Source: Rotaria socialis
Lineage: Eukaryota; Rotifera; Eurotatoria; Philodinida; Philodinidae
Assembly (NCBI GenBank): GCA_905331475.1
Contig: CAJNYU010001727.1
Coordinates: 1 to 64,000, forward strand
Length of the DNA stretch: 64,000 bases
Direction: 5' to 3'
This document shows positions 1 through 11,201 of this stretch, in pieces. Below the pieces are notes generated by a model that made no database searches, was not told the DNA's origin, and saw only the letters and a program-made list of their open reading frames with translations. How positions within the stretch are numbered: position 1 is the first letter of the stretch; each line of letters begins with the position of its first letter. Made by a program: the position numbers and the translations under genes.

Positions 1-1558
1 AACAGTAACTAAATCGAAATAAAAAGTATATACTCGTGATCAGCTTTTCAAGCTCTATCAAACCATACATGAATAAACGAAAAACAAAATTTACTCCAAT
101 TCTGCTTTAGCGGCACCTTACTCATAGTTGTATTTTACTTTCGATTCTAGGAATGCTAACCATGTATAATATATATATTGATATAATTATGAAGTTAACA
201 CAACGAATGAGATCTGTAAAAGTTTTTTATTGTCATTTAAGAGAATTTCAGTGTACTGTATTAAGAAAGATTGACAGCATTGAGAATTACAAGAAAAAAC
301 AGTAGCTAAAAATAACACTGCAAGTTAAACGTTGTTTTTAATGACTATAAAAATAACACTTCATATTAGTCAGATAATCAACATAGTTTATATAGTAGAT
401 TGTTTTTTCACAAATTTAGCGTTTCTTCGATAAATACTTTGTTAAAAATATTTACACTCTTGTGAATTCTTCAATTCTTCTACATAATTGTTTCGGAGTG
501 AACGGTCAATTACATTTGCCGATACTTTCACGTTCTACGCGTCTTCATTGTTCCTAAAAGTACTTTTGATAAAGTTTCTCTCAACTAAAACTATTAATAT
601 TATCATGTACTATATTGAATGCGAACAAACTTTTATTTAAAATTCTTGTATTCATCATTTCAAAGAGTAAATCTATTTCATGTAAGATTCATATGTTGAA
701 AATCTTTCTCTACGCATTATTAATTGATAGCTCTTAACAACTTTTATCTTTTGTTTCTCAATCTACGGAACTATGTCTATGATCTATTATTTTCATTCAG
801 TTACGTATTTAGTACCATCTCGATGACATAATATTGATCATTCTTGCTAAGTATTTTTTTTCTTCTAATGAATACATTTCTGTTTCTTTTCTAATGACTC
901 CTAGTAGATAAAAACAAAAGTATTATCTTCTATTATGTGTAAAAATATTTCTGTGTAATTAATTATATATATAGACGCCAATGAAGCAAATGAGATATAC
1001 AGACAATAATAGATGGTTATGCTAAAATGTTCTATTAAAATAAATGATTCAAAGACCTATATTGAAGCCGTGACTGAAATTTTATCCTTTCTTTTGTTAC
1101 ACCATTTTTATAATTTTGAAGTACCCAAACAAAAAGAAAAGAAAAGCAGTTTATGTTGACAAACTAAAGGAATTTCTAAGTGTTTTTTGTGCAAGGACAA
1201 TAGTTACTGTTTCCTTTTCGTGTTACTAGACAACAATAAATGCACTATTTAACGTGCTCGATTTTAATGCTACGTAGGAAATCGACTGATGAAGAAAATA
1301 TTCAGCTTGTGTGTTTCTGTTTTGAATCATTCATACGTGTTCGATAGAGTAGGTAGTAATAAGAAATACGCTAAGTAATATCGATCTCGACAAGTACTCG
1401 CGAAGGGTCATAGATGTTTTAATGGCACTTTTATTCAGAAGTAAACTATTCAAAAGAAAATTTGAATGAAGAGTGTTTTGGTCTGAAATATCGTCGACAG
1501 ATAGATTCTATTGCTATTAATTAGTTCTGAAAATTTCATCTAGAGAGAACTTATCTTT
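1..1558. other. Non-coding AT-rich stretch
   Basis: I see no coding region with recognisable homology, no RNA gene and no clear repeat here. It is AT-rich throughout with frequent stops in all frames. Confidence 0.5.
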
Positions 1559-1937
1559 TGTGGAACTCACATATATTTTCGAAGAAAATGGTGAGAGTAA
1601 GTTTAAAAGCGAGATTTTTGAGGCTGTCCACCGCCCCCCCCCACCATTACAGGCATTAATGAGTTTAAAATTGTGCTAATTAGGAGCTTGACTAATTAGA
1701 CTGCTATTTCTAGCTTTTTTAATCACAGGCCATAGTAACTAGCTTAGAGTACCATTACAGACCATAACAACTAGTCTCTGCCATTGATAAATATACGAGC
1801 TAACAATTAAGACGCCATTACAGATATAAGCAAATAGACAATGACCTAATTATAGGTTTTGGAAATCAGGGTAGACTTTTCAGAGGAACTATTTTGAATT
1901 ATTTTAGTAAACCGAAGGGATATATGTGAGTTCCACA
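1559..1937. mobile_element. Small MITE-like element with perfect 18-bp terminal inverted repeats
   Basis: The sequence TGTGGAACTCACATATAT (1559-1576) recurs as its exact reverse complement at 1920-1937, bounding 379 bp with no coding capacity. The interior holds degenerate copies of a motif resembling CCATTACAG...CATA.AACTAG and a run of ten C's near 1633-1643. A possible TTT target duplication flanks it, but AT-richness makes that weak. Superfamily is not identifiable. A short perfect palindrome (AGCCCCAAAGGGGCT) lies just outside at about 1943-1957. Confidence 0.5.
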
Positions 1938-2328
1938 TTTTAGCCCCAAAGGGGCTGCGCTAACAATCTTTTTGAAAACATTTATCCTTCATTTATCATT
2001 ATAGAATATTTGCAAGAAAAAACTTTTGACAAAAAATGCAATTATTTACTCATAATCTTCGGTTCCAATGTTATTAACGATGTCAATAAACCGATTATGA
2101 ATCGGAGTTAGTACGTCATGAAATCGAATTCTTTTAGATACGTTCTCGTTTAAATACACACTATATCGAGTTCTATGCCAATAAGTCGAATTGAAGTTGG
2201 ACATGTCAAGTACTTCTCTGGTCGACCGTATCGTATCTAGTGATGTATTCAAAATGACAACATAATCATATTTTTTTCTTTCTTAAAAACAACTGATTGT
2301 ATCAAAATAATCTAATCTAATTTCAGAT

Positions 2329-2736
2329 ATGGCACTTTTGATATTATGCTGTAGAGGCTCATCACCATCCACACGAATATATATGTCAGCATTGATTGCT
2401 CTTGTACTTGTCTGCTCATTTTCATGTTGCTCTTCATCATCAGAATTTCTATTTGGTTCACCCACTGGCGATACGGGCAAAAATGTTGACGATGTAGACA
2501 TCGACAAAAAATTTCATGGTCAAAATAACGATGATTATCCCTTGCCATATCGATCTGCACCATCCTCAATTCATTATGTCAATGCTATTAAAAATCCAAT
2601 GTTATCAAAAAGTCATTTACTAAATCTCCTTTTGGATTCTGCTTTGATCCGAGAAGATGTTCCCCATCGACAGTATCAAGATCGTTTATTCAATAGAAGA
2701 TATGCTCCACAATCATTTCATGCTATGCGAGGTTAA
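2329..2736 (+). CDS. Tachykinin-type neuropeptide precursor (single peptide)
   Basis: This one-exon ORF of 135 codons encodes a small secretory precursor. An internal Met at residue 19 (2383) starts a classic hydrophobic signal sequence (MSALIALVLVCSFSC), so translation may begin there rather than at 2329. The extreme C-terminus reads NRRYAPQSFHAMRG followed by the stop. A dibasic RR cleavage site precedes it, and the terminal Gly is an amide donor, giving a predicted peptide ending FHAMR-amide. Invertebrate tachykinin-related peptides share FX(G/A)XR-amide, and the bivalve Anodonta peptide ends FHAVR-amide, so the fit is close. Only one peptide copy is present, at the very end, unlike the multi-copy insect precursors. 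A TTTCAG lies directly before the first ATG and could be an ordinary or spliced-leader acceptor. The family call rests on a short motif, so it is probable rather than certain. Confidence 0.65.
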   Translation: MALLILCCRGSSPSTRIYMSALIALVLVCSFSCCSSSSEFLFGSPTGDTGKNVDDVDIDKKFHGQNNDDYPLPYRSAPSSIHYVNAIKNPMLSKSHLLNLLLDSALIREDVPHRQYQDRLFNRRYAPQSFHAMRG

Positions 2737-3890
2737 AACAACAAATACTTTGTAGGCTTTCGTTCATTTATGATTAACACATAGTGAACCATATTTTTTT
2801 GGTCATATAATTAAAATAAAAATACAGCAAAATAAGATATCCCATGCGCTTTTATTTTACATTGATTTATGCATTCATAATGAATGCATTAGACTGAAAT
2901 TTGAATAAATAAATGAAAACAACGTAAATATATCAGCATATTTTATTTCAATATTTATTATTCTTCCGGTGTCTATTAACTTCGGTCGAAAATCAATCTT
3001 CTTGTTCATTGAACAATCTAAAAATAAAAGATGACTTAAAAGAGAAGATTAAATCTCACGCATATTTTATGACTTCCTTGTAATGATAAGAGCATTCGAT
3101 AACAACCTTGAAAAGGATTGGTTATTTCTTTAATTGATAATTTTCTCATCGGTATGATCAATTTATTAATAGTAAATGCTATTTCTATCAACTTTCTGTA
3201 ATCATTTCAAATTGATATTAAAACTAGCAAAGGTATAGATTTTTCATTGCCGTCGTATTATGATAGTATGTTGAGACAGAAAAGGTCATTGGTAAAAAGG
3301 CATCATACTTGCAAATCTGTGGCTTGCTTTTGATTCAGTATTCTATTTGTGTGCCTGCATTGTTTTTCCCGCAAGTAGATGATGTTGTGTTGATCATCAG
3401 CTAAAACTTAATGAAGTCATATTAAATCTATTCACTCGAGAATTATTTCTTGTTCTTTCTTTGTTTTTATTATTAAGCTTCTATAAACATATATTATCTT
3501 AATATATATAATTTAGCTGTTGAATGCTATGTTCAGTTGCAAAAGAAGAACTGTCCGATGATTCCTATAACAGTAGTTATCAAGATCGTAAATGAAAAGG
3601 TTATCGAGATTTTCATTAAAAACAACGAAGAAAAAAACTTATAATTTGATAGCATACAACTATAGATTGGCAATACTTAGCAAGAAAATTATCAATATCT
3701 TTTGATTTCGCCACAGATATGTTTACAACAACTACGAAAAAAGTATTTACGAATAATGTCTTTAAAAACATTTAAAAAAAGGAGGGACCTGCTTATTTTG
3801 CTCGTATTTGATTATTTTGAAGAAAACAACGATATGCAATTATATGATGATTGCGATTAAAGAAAATAATCATAAGAGGGTGCTAGGTGA
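2737..3890. other. Non-coding AT-rich stretch
   Basis: AATAAA-like motifs occur shortly after the neuropeptide stop (for example near 2811-2822 and 2905-2910) and may serve as its polyadenylation signals. Otherwise I see nothing supported. Confidence 0.4.
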
Positions 3891-4812
3891 GTTCGTCGTA
3901 GACAATTCGTTGCACCGACAATTCGTCGCCAGATAATTTGTCGCATGGACAATTTGTTGTCAGACTATTCGTCACGAATGTACTGTAATTGATTAGAACT
4001 GTACCATGTCTTACTGTTAATTGTCTTAACTAAAGCCGTGTTTCAATTAATGTATAAAATTATAGCTCTGTTATCCTCACCAAGCAAAAAAGAAATATTC
4101 TAATAGTGTTTTTGAATAATAGAAAAAGCAATTATTTTGAAAACTAAGTACCCAGGTCGAACAGTTCGGCCTGGAAACGGTCGGTTCCGGTTAGTTCCGT
4201 TGATTTCGTGGAAGCAGTATTTCGGTTGGAAAATTCTCGGATTTTCCCGATCAATTCCTGCCGGAAAGCACAGGAACACTGCTTCCATGTTCCAGCGATT
4301 TTCCGTGTTTCCTGCAGGATATGGTGACTTTCCCACATATTTCCTGGAGTATCCTACGGGATCCAGTGGCCGGAATGCTCGACCTGAGTAAAAACTTATT
4401 CTATAAAGTAAAGACACCCAGGTTGAGCAATCATATTGTAAGATTTGATTAGATCTTGCACGATCATACGAAAATTATACAAAAAATCGTAGTCCCTGAG
4501 ATCTTAGATCAGGTCGAGCAATCAGATTCTTCAAAGATCGTATTAATGTGTGAGATCTTTCAAGAATCTGATCGGATTTTGTCGCCTTGTCGGATTCCAT
4601 AAGATTCGATAGAATTCCTTCACCTGGAGAAAAGCTTTTGCGAAAATGATTTTTCGATATCACAGTTGATATTTCTAGGGTAAATTTAGCTAAAATATGA
4701 TTTTCACTAGACTTCTCTATGAATAAATTTCTCTTTCCACCTCTACATTAATTGTGTTACATTCAATTAACTACTCGGCGAATAGTCTGCGACACATTGT
4801 CTATACGACGAT
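3891..4812. mobile_element. Fold-back type element with repeated TIRs and a nested GC-rich hairpin
   Basis: The left end (3891-3979) is built of degenerate copies of GACAATTCGTCG, ending in CAGACTATTCG. The reverse complement of 4772-4812 reads TCGTCGTATAGACAATGTG then TCGCAGACTATTCGC, so it is an inverted but shorter version of the left end. Between them sits a GC-rich segment (about 4148-4392) whose own ends are inverted: AGGTCGAACAGTTCGGCC on the left and the complement of GGCCGGAATGCTCGACCT on the right. The arms also share GGAAGCAGT / ACTGCTTCC. More AGGTCGAGCAATCA-like copies lie at 4410-4630. There is no transposase. I read it as a non-autonomous fold-back element carrying a second one. 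Confidence 0.5.
4148..4392. repeat. GC-rich imperfect hairpin nested in the fold-back element
   Basis: The two halves of this ~245-bp segment are imperfect reverse complements centred near 4265. The reading frames open on both strands here reflect its low AT content and self-complementarity, not genes. Confidence 0.5.
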
Positions 4813-5935
4813 TTGTACAGTTACCAAATATTATTCATATGTCGTTACAAATATAGCGCACTTTGTTATAGTTTTGAGTAACCCCAGAATGCAAGTATCC
4901 GAAGATCAGCGTTTTTCATATAGCCGATGAAATGTCAGATATACAATAGACAATGTGTCTACATCAATTCCTTAGTATATAATATTGAAAAGGTTATTTC
5001 GACATTTACGACAAGATTATTGTCAGATGTCAAACATTGATCTTGTTCAAAAGATCCTTTTTACGCACATTGATTTTTTTGCTTTGCTGTTTTTCGGAAA
5101 ACGGTAATCAAAAGTCTCTAATTACATGAATTCTCGATTTATTCAAAAACCAAAAGGAACGAAATAAAATTGCATTCATAAATGAGAAATAGACAAAACA
5201 GTTAAGAATTCATTCAAATCTAATAATTGTTTTCCATGAGCTGGTTATGTCTAAAGGTGTTTGATTCAAAGTACTAAATACAGCTTTCATGAAACTTAAA
5301 AAAATTGTCTAAAATAGTAAAAACCAGATCAGAGAACAATTTTTACATTGTACGACATCGTTATGAAACATCACATGAAGTTATTTGTAGCGTAATTATG
5401 CATCAACATATTCTTCTTTTGATTGTCGTGTTGCTTTGACTTTCTCAATTGAATACAAAATCTTATGCCTATATTGTAAAGTAGAGCAATCTGCAACTCT
5501 ATATTTGATACGTGTCTGCCTATAATAGGATTCTTCTCTTCTGTAAACTTGATATTATCAATGTGCTTCTAGTTGCCACATTTTCTTTGTCTGTTCTAAT
5601 GGAAACAAATCATACGAGGCATCTATTAGAATTGTTGACATTTCTTCAATGTTATGATTCAATAATGTAATGGTAGATTAACCAAATAATGGTGGATGTA
5701 CATAAAAGACCACTCATAAGAAGTAAATCAAAATAGTTAGTCAATTTAGAGGACGTCTCAGTTTCTTGACACATTCATTACAGGGTAAGCCGAGCATTCT
5801 AATGATTGTATCAAACAGAATCAAAGAATATATAAATTATGTAAATATTTCGTAAGTTTTCGATATATCGAGATTGATGATTCATAAATTTTAGCTTATC
5901 TCTCTGTTTTTGATTGCTCATTTTGATACACATGT
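4813..5935. other. Non-coding AT-rich stretch
   Basis: No supported gene, RNA or repeat was seen. Confidence 0.4.
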
Positions 5936-6621
5936 CTATGAGCGGGATTAGTCTTCATCCGTCCCCTTTTTAATTGAACCGAACTGGTCCCTAAAACTTC
6001 GACTCCGGATTCGTTCCCACTCTATTTAACATTGAAATGTTCACTCTTCGCTCTGTCTATATGCACAGCTAGTGGCAGTGACAATCGGATTCATTTCTTT
6101 TGGTATAATCCGGCAACCTACAAGAAAGATACATGTAATGGCTAAGCGTCTATGGCTGACTGATCGATATCTTTTATTTGTAAACATATTGAAATATGCT
6201 CAGTTTCACATCCACGCAACGAAACAGGAACGGTGTTGAACTATGATGGTTTTCAATATACTGTCAAACGTGAACGGAAAAGAGAAGTAGAATGGCAGTG
6301 TCGTTCACGAAATTGCACGAGTACATTTTCTTTGACCTGATATAATGCTGTGATTGCTCGACAGTTTTTTAATTCTTTCTAATTGTTGCAAAAAGAATGT
6401 TTATATCCACTTGTTAAGTTTATGATAAAAATTGTCTTTCACCTTTACCATAACTGCATTAGAAATTCATATTTCTTGAAATCAAGCGCCAATTAATATA
6501 ATTGAGAATCAATTTGGAGTGGGGAAGAGCTTAGAGACGAGACGAATTCGGAATCAATTAACGGGGGACCAGTTGATGGGGGACGTAATAGGAAACCAAT
6601 CAGGGATACGCCTATGAGCGG
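5936..6621 (+). mobile_element. Degenerate Mutator-like (MULE) relic with a FLYWCH-type zinc finger
   Basis: Both ends carry an imperfect inverted repeat containing CGTCCCC and AACTGGTCC plus CCCACTC (left about 5946-6032; right about 6520-6602 on the opposite strand). A 10-bp direct repeat CTATGAGCGG lies at 5936-5945 and 6612-6621. MULEs make 9-11-bp target duplications, although here the right copy is set off from the TIR by about 10 bp. Inside, 6221-6338 translates as GTVLNYDGFQYTVKRERK, then VEWQCRSRNCTSTFSL, followed by a stop. That matches the start of a FLYWCH zinc finger (G.Y then W.C...C), a domain common in animal MULE transposons. No DDE domain survives. Confidence 0.5.
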
Positions 6622-7783
6622 CTATACCACTTAAACTTCTCACCATTTCTTTCAATTAACTGAAATATCACAGCAGAAATTACAGATAACGATCTAAATA
6701 GATAAACATATTGGCGGGTGTATGTCCACGGTCTTCATCTGTCAACAATAACTATCAGACTTCTTACTAGTTGAAAGAGTACTTACAAATATCCTATGAT
6801 TGGTTTTTGATTAAATTTATGAGAGTTTTTGTTTTCTTCTGCAAGATTAAAAATAGAAGATCTCAACCATAAATAGCATCACTCTAACAAATGCTAATTT
6901 TAATTTAGTAAATTTAATTAGATAAAATAAAATAAAATCTGGTATATTCTTGACGTTTGAATCAAATAAAGTGCATCTATAGACATTTTTGCTACAGACT
7001 TCTTGTGATATGATGCGAACAAAATGACAATGAATTTTTAAAATTATGATCATCAAGTAAATAGCTTCAATCTATTTCAATATTAAGATGAACTTTATTT
7101 ACTCATTTCAAGACATGCAATAAATATCTGTTAATCAGATAAAGTAATTTCTTATTATATATATATTATAAATGGGCATTAAGTTGTCTATGAGCTCCTA
7201 GTTATGTTTCTCAAACTTTTTGTCATACAAATAAATAAACAAACATCAATTGTTAACATTTCGATATATAGTGTGATGTAGTATGATTTTTTTATTGTTA
7301 GTTACTCGTTCCGCTCGTTTCTTTCTTTGTCTTTTTATAGTAGTATTGGTTCTATCGGTCAAATAAAACATCGATAGTGACCTTGAATTCACAAGTATCT
7401 ATTACGCATTTCGTAATACGTGACATATAGAATAAAATTCAAATGATTGAAAATATCAATCAAAATATATGAAATAATTATAAGTGATTTCATTTATGCC
7501 ATTTTGTTTGCAATTATAGATTTAACTATTTTCACAATATATTGTTCGTTGATAACAGTTCAGAGTATTACTGCCACGTTTGTTTTTTTTTATGAAAGTA
7601 GCGCATACTTTAAGCTTTATTTTACTAAACATCAAATATCAATTTGTTATCAGTAGAGTTTAAAATGATAATTAAATTATATTCGTTAATTTTACCAGAA
7701 GATCGATAGCTGTGCGATAATATATACAGATATTATAAATAATGATTATGTTATTCCATCAGCTGCATTACTATTCTATATCA
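6622..7783. other. Non-coding AT-rich stretch
   Basis: Very AT-rich, including a short TA run near 7161-7170. The open frames here are low-complexity and unsupported. Confidence 0.4.
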
Positions 7784-7791
7784 TAATCAAT

Positions 7792-8568
7792 CAGGGCTGC
7801 TAACTGTACTCCATTTTGGGGTACAATATCCCATTCTACCATTGTGTACCCCATTTAGACTTTTAAGTCTACGGTACGACTACCCAATCTTCTAATGAAA
7901 ACAACCTCTCTTCTTCTAGACTTTTCTCATTTTCATAAAGAAGTGTATAATAAAATGTGTTGGTAAATAACTGACCAATAGATATTAGCACCCATTTTGT
8001 TTAATTTCGTCTTTAATTATTCGGTTTTACACACTATTTTCACTATGAATAATGAAATTAATTTTATTTAATTTTTTCCTTTTATCCTTTCCCATCGTGT
8101 GATTACTTTTTTCTATTTAATACATACTGCCTCAAAAATGAATCGATTTTTAGACTTTCTCTTCAATGTAATTGGTCATAGTGATAATTTTTGCAATGCA
8201 TTAGAACAAAGATTATGAAATTGAAATTTCTGATGATTCAGAAGCAACAACAAGTGAAGAATTTCCCAGTTTCCAAGACAAGCCGCCTACCAATATCAAA
8301 GAAAAGAAATGTTCATCCAAGTCAAATAAACGTTGTATGTTCAACCAAAAATGATTAAAAGATCCTAAATATACAGCGTTTCTCACAGAATGTTGAATTA
8401 ATAAATATTTTGCTCATTGTTCTATATGTAAATCAAACTTTTCTATTTCTAATAGTGGTGTTTATCTGATCGGTTTTCTCAATTAAATCCTCTGTTTTTG
8501 GAGACAGACAATCTACCCCATTCGGACTTTCAAAAACTCCATTTGAAAAATAAGGAATGGCAGCCCTG
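7792..8568 (+). mobile_element. hAT-type transposon relic with BED zinc-finger remnant
   Basis: The element starts CAGGGCTGC and ends GCAGCCCTG, a TIR of hAT type. It is flanked by TAATCAAT (7784-7791) and CAATCAAT (8569-8576), an 8-bp target duplication matching at 7 of 8 positions, as expected for hAT. At about 8328-8466 one frame reads KRCMFNQK, stop, LKDPKYTAFLTEC, stop, then NKYFAHCSICKSNFSISNSG. This is the familiar N-terminal layout of BED-finger hAT transposases (FN..WL.DP, then C..C...FSIS..G). The two in-frame stops and the absence of a catalytic core show it is dead and internally deleted. Confidence 0.65.
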
Positions 8569-8970
8569 CAATCAATAGATTCTAAAGCAGCCACTAAGAA
8601 AAACGTTTGTTATTCTAATAGAAAACGTATATTGGTTTGTTCGATTACTAGTGTCTCTTGTAGTTTATTAGCTTGTTATCACACAGACAAATCATGGCTA
8701 AATTCACTCGCTTAGAATCAGCGTGTCAGTCAAGGCAATAAAAAAGGATTTATTTATTCGTACTTTTATGGCTCTGCATGTCTGTCTAGTTTTCTTGATT
8801 GATTTTCTCAAAGAGAAAATCAAATATTTGCTTGTTTCTATAATTTTTCTTGGAAAAACTAAATATGCATATAAAACATTATTGTATATATACACATCTG
8901 CACACATATGAATTAGATTGTGAAAATTCGACATTTTGTTTTTCATAACAAATAATAATAGCTATTTAAA

Positions 8971-9376
8971 ATGAAGCAGGTGGCATCTATCTTCATGGTT
9001 TCTCATGATATTGATGTTGGCAGTTAATACTAAAAAGCTAGAAAATGTCAAAAACGCTTGTGGTGTCTATCAGCGTTTCTCTGGATTATGTCTACCAGCT
9101 CTATGCATATATCTTAGGGCTGTCGACAAATGCATAGAGAATGAAAAAATTACAAGGAAAAAGCGCTCTCTAGTGAAACCATCGGAATGTGTTGACGACA
9201 TATTGTTGAGAAAAAAAGGAAATGTAACCATTTATTACATTGCCGTTTTTTCTTGGTATCGTCAAGGCAAGCCTACTAACAGCGACAAATTGAAAAGCAT
9301 CAAAGAACTGGACCTGTCACAAGTATCTAGAAGATTTAAATTAAACGATTTTTCTTCGATTATAGAAAAGAACTAA
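8971..9376 (+). pseudogene. Orphan secreted-type protein with a frameshift in the signal peptide
   Basis: From the ATG at 8971 the frame reads MKQVASIFMVS and then soon stops. The next frame, from 9005, reads MILMLAVNTKK and stays open for 123 codons. Joined, the two pieces would form a single plausible signal sequence, so a one-base change near 9003 may have split the gene, or this may be an assembly error. The long part contains cysteines at NACGVY, GLCLPALC, DKCIEN and SECVDD, plus a KKR site. I do not recognise the family: the Cys spacing does not fit insulin-like peptides, since no A-chain CC motif is present. If the second ATG is used, only a weak signal sequence remains. Confidence 0.4.
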
Positions 9377-9935
9377 GGTAGACCATTGTATACTACATTA
9401 TTATGAATGTAAACTAACGTGCCAATTATGATGTGTATTATCTATTGTAAAAAAGAACAATTTTTTATTTAGATTATTCACGGAAAATTTCCTGATATCT
9501 TTCATGATATGTTAGTTATTTCGTATATAAAATTATTACATTTTTCTTTCTGATCAAAATAATCTTTGAATATAATTAAAGCAGAAATTGTAATCTACTT
9601 AGTGAAGAGTAATCGAACAATAAAGGCATATATTTATCAGTTCAGTCCTCATGAGAAAACTTCGACGAGGGTTAATATCGTATAGTATAATATATAAGTA
9701 AGACATTAAAAATATTCACTGTAGGTCTTCTTGCAAAAATAATCATATTTGTAGGGTAATATATAGGACGTAAACACATATCAGTAGAAATAAAAATAAA
9801 TAAATGGAATGCATTTGACCTTAAAGGAAAACAAAATGTATGTAATATGATTCTGACTAATACATAGAAACAAATTTCTTATATGAAGTTTTCTCACTTT
9901 TTTTTTCTTATTTAATAGAGACAATCCATACAACA
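9377..9935. other. Intergenic region upstream of GPCR gene
   Basis: AT-rich and non-coding. A T-rich tract ending in TTTAATAG about 16 bases before the GPCR start codon could be a splice or spliced-leader acceptor. Confidence 0.35.
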
Positions 9936-10994
9936 ATGACATTTATTGAGGTTGCACATTTTTTATCTGGTTTATATTCTTTTATTCTTATTCTTATTGG
10001 CACACCATTAAATATTCTTTGCTTTTATATTTTTAAATGTCTTGTGCCTAATCGTTCAAATCCAACAATAATTGTCTTTGCTCATTTAGCTCTTATTGAA
10101 TTACTGATACCATTTACATGGAATATAAATTATTTTATACGAGAACTAATATGGAAATATCAAAAGACAATATCGATTAAAAACTTAGAACAACATTCAT
10201 TATTTATATGTAAATTGATTTCCTTTGGAGCATATTTTTCTCTTGAATGTGCTGCATGGCTTAAGACATTAGCAACATTTGCACGCTACGTTTCATTACA
10301 TCATCAATGGCCATTAAAAAATTGGCTATCAAAACCGATTATAATTCGTCGTGTTATCTGGAGTACTATTATTTTTGTAGGCTTAATTAATTTTCCAATA
10401 TGGATTGTTAATGGCAAGCGTGTTCTACATAACGATCAATATAATCAAACTACAGTAGAAATAAAATGTTATCAATCAAGATTTTTTCAATTTTGGGAAA
10501 TTGCTCATCTATTACTGTACAATTTCATTCCGTTCACATTGATGATTTTATCTAATATATCAATAGTCCGTCAGGTTAGAGAATCTCGTAGTCGAACACT
10601 GAAGTCAAAAGCTAGTGTATCAAAGAATCCTAGTCGCCGTTCAATGTCAAGCGGTGGCGGTCGATTAACAAAAGCATTGATATTAATTACAATATTTTTC
10701 ATTATTTTTACTGCACCTGCTGCCATATTCTATATTTTTTTTGGAAAAAAAGTGAATCAACATAGAGATTTAATTACAATGACTTTGAGTAACCTAGCAA
10801 CAACTAGTCATGTTACTTCATTTATAATTTATTGGTTAACATCAAGTGACTTTAGAAACGCAGCGATGAATATTCTATTTTGCCATTCAAACGTTCCTCG
10901 TCGACAGCCAACCGAAGAAAAACAACAGGAGAAACCTCGTTCTGACAAGCCATTATTAACAACAGAATTGCAATTGAATGATGAACAATGTTAA
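9936..10994 (+). CDS. Rhodopsin-like (class A) G protein-coupled receptor
   Basis: Single-exon ORF of 352 residues with seven hydrophobic segments. TM1 holds GTPLNILCFYIF with the conserved Asn; TM2 has HLALIELL, where the usual Asp is Glu. TM3 follows a Cys (FICKLISFGAYF) and ends FARYVSLHHQWP, so the DRY motif is ARY. A matching extracellular-loop-2 Cys is in IKCYQS. TM6 lies at ALILITIFFIIFTAPAAIFY. TM7 ends in SFIIYWLTSSDFR, in place of NPxxY. The third intracellular loop is Ser/Arg-rich and the tail is hydrophilic. The acidic changes in TM2 and DRY are typical of divergent lineage-specific receptor families, and the ligand cannot be predicted. The lack of introns contrasts with the adjacent transporter gene. 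Confidence 0.85.
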   Translation: MTFIEVAHFLSGLYSFILILIGTPLNILCFYIFKCLVPNRSNPTIIVFAHLALIELLIPFTWNINYFIRELIWKYQKTISIKNLEQHSLFICKLISFGAYFSLECAAWLKTLATFARYVSLHHQWPLKNWLSKPIIIRRVIWSTIIFVGLINFPIWIVNGKRVLHNDQYNQTTVEIKCYQSRFFQFWEIAHLLLYNFIPFTLMILSNISIVRQVRESRSRTLKSKASVSKNPSRRSMSSGGGRLTKALILITIFFIIFTAPAAIFYIFFGKKVNQHRDLITMTLSNLATTSHVTSFIIYWLTSSDFRNAAMNILFCHSNVPRRQPTEEKQQEKPRSDKPLLTTELQLNDEQC

Positions 10995-11201
10995 AATGTA
11001 TCTTCGTCTCAGACGTTACCAGTAAATTCATGATGTATGTTATATATGCGTATCTCTAATTTACAAATATATGTTTGTCTTCTATATTGCGTTTAATATT
11101 AAAACATAAAACTAGCCAATAAAGTAAACCACATACACATATAATTATATTTATTGATAAGAACTATCTAAATATATACGAACGAGAAAAAACAACAACA
11201 G

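Noticed and set aside
2046-2252. Minus-strand frame next to the neuropeptide gene
   Set aside because: Begins with TTG, not ATG, and has no homology or splice context that I can support.
4100-4417. Overlapping open frames on both strands as genes
   Set aside because: They coincide with a GC-rich self-complementary element; frames open on both strands are expected there and show no homology.
9005-9376. Insulin-like or relaxin-like peptide
   Set aside because: Cysteine spacing lacks the A-chain CC...C...C pattern, and B-chain spacing is wrong.
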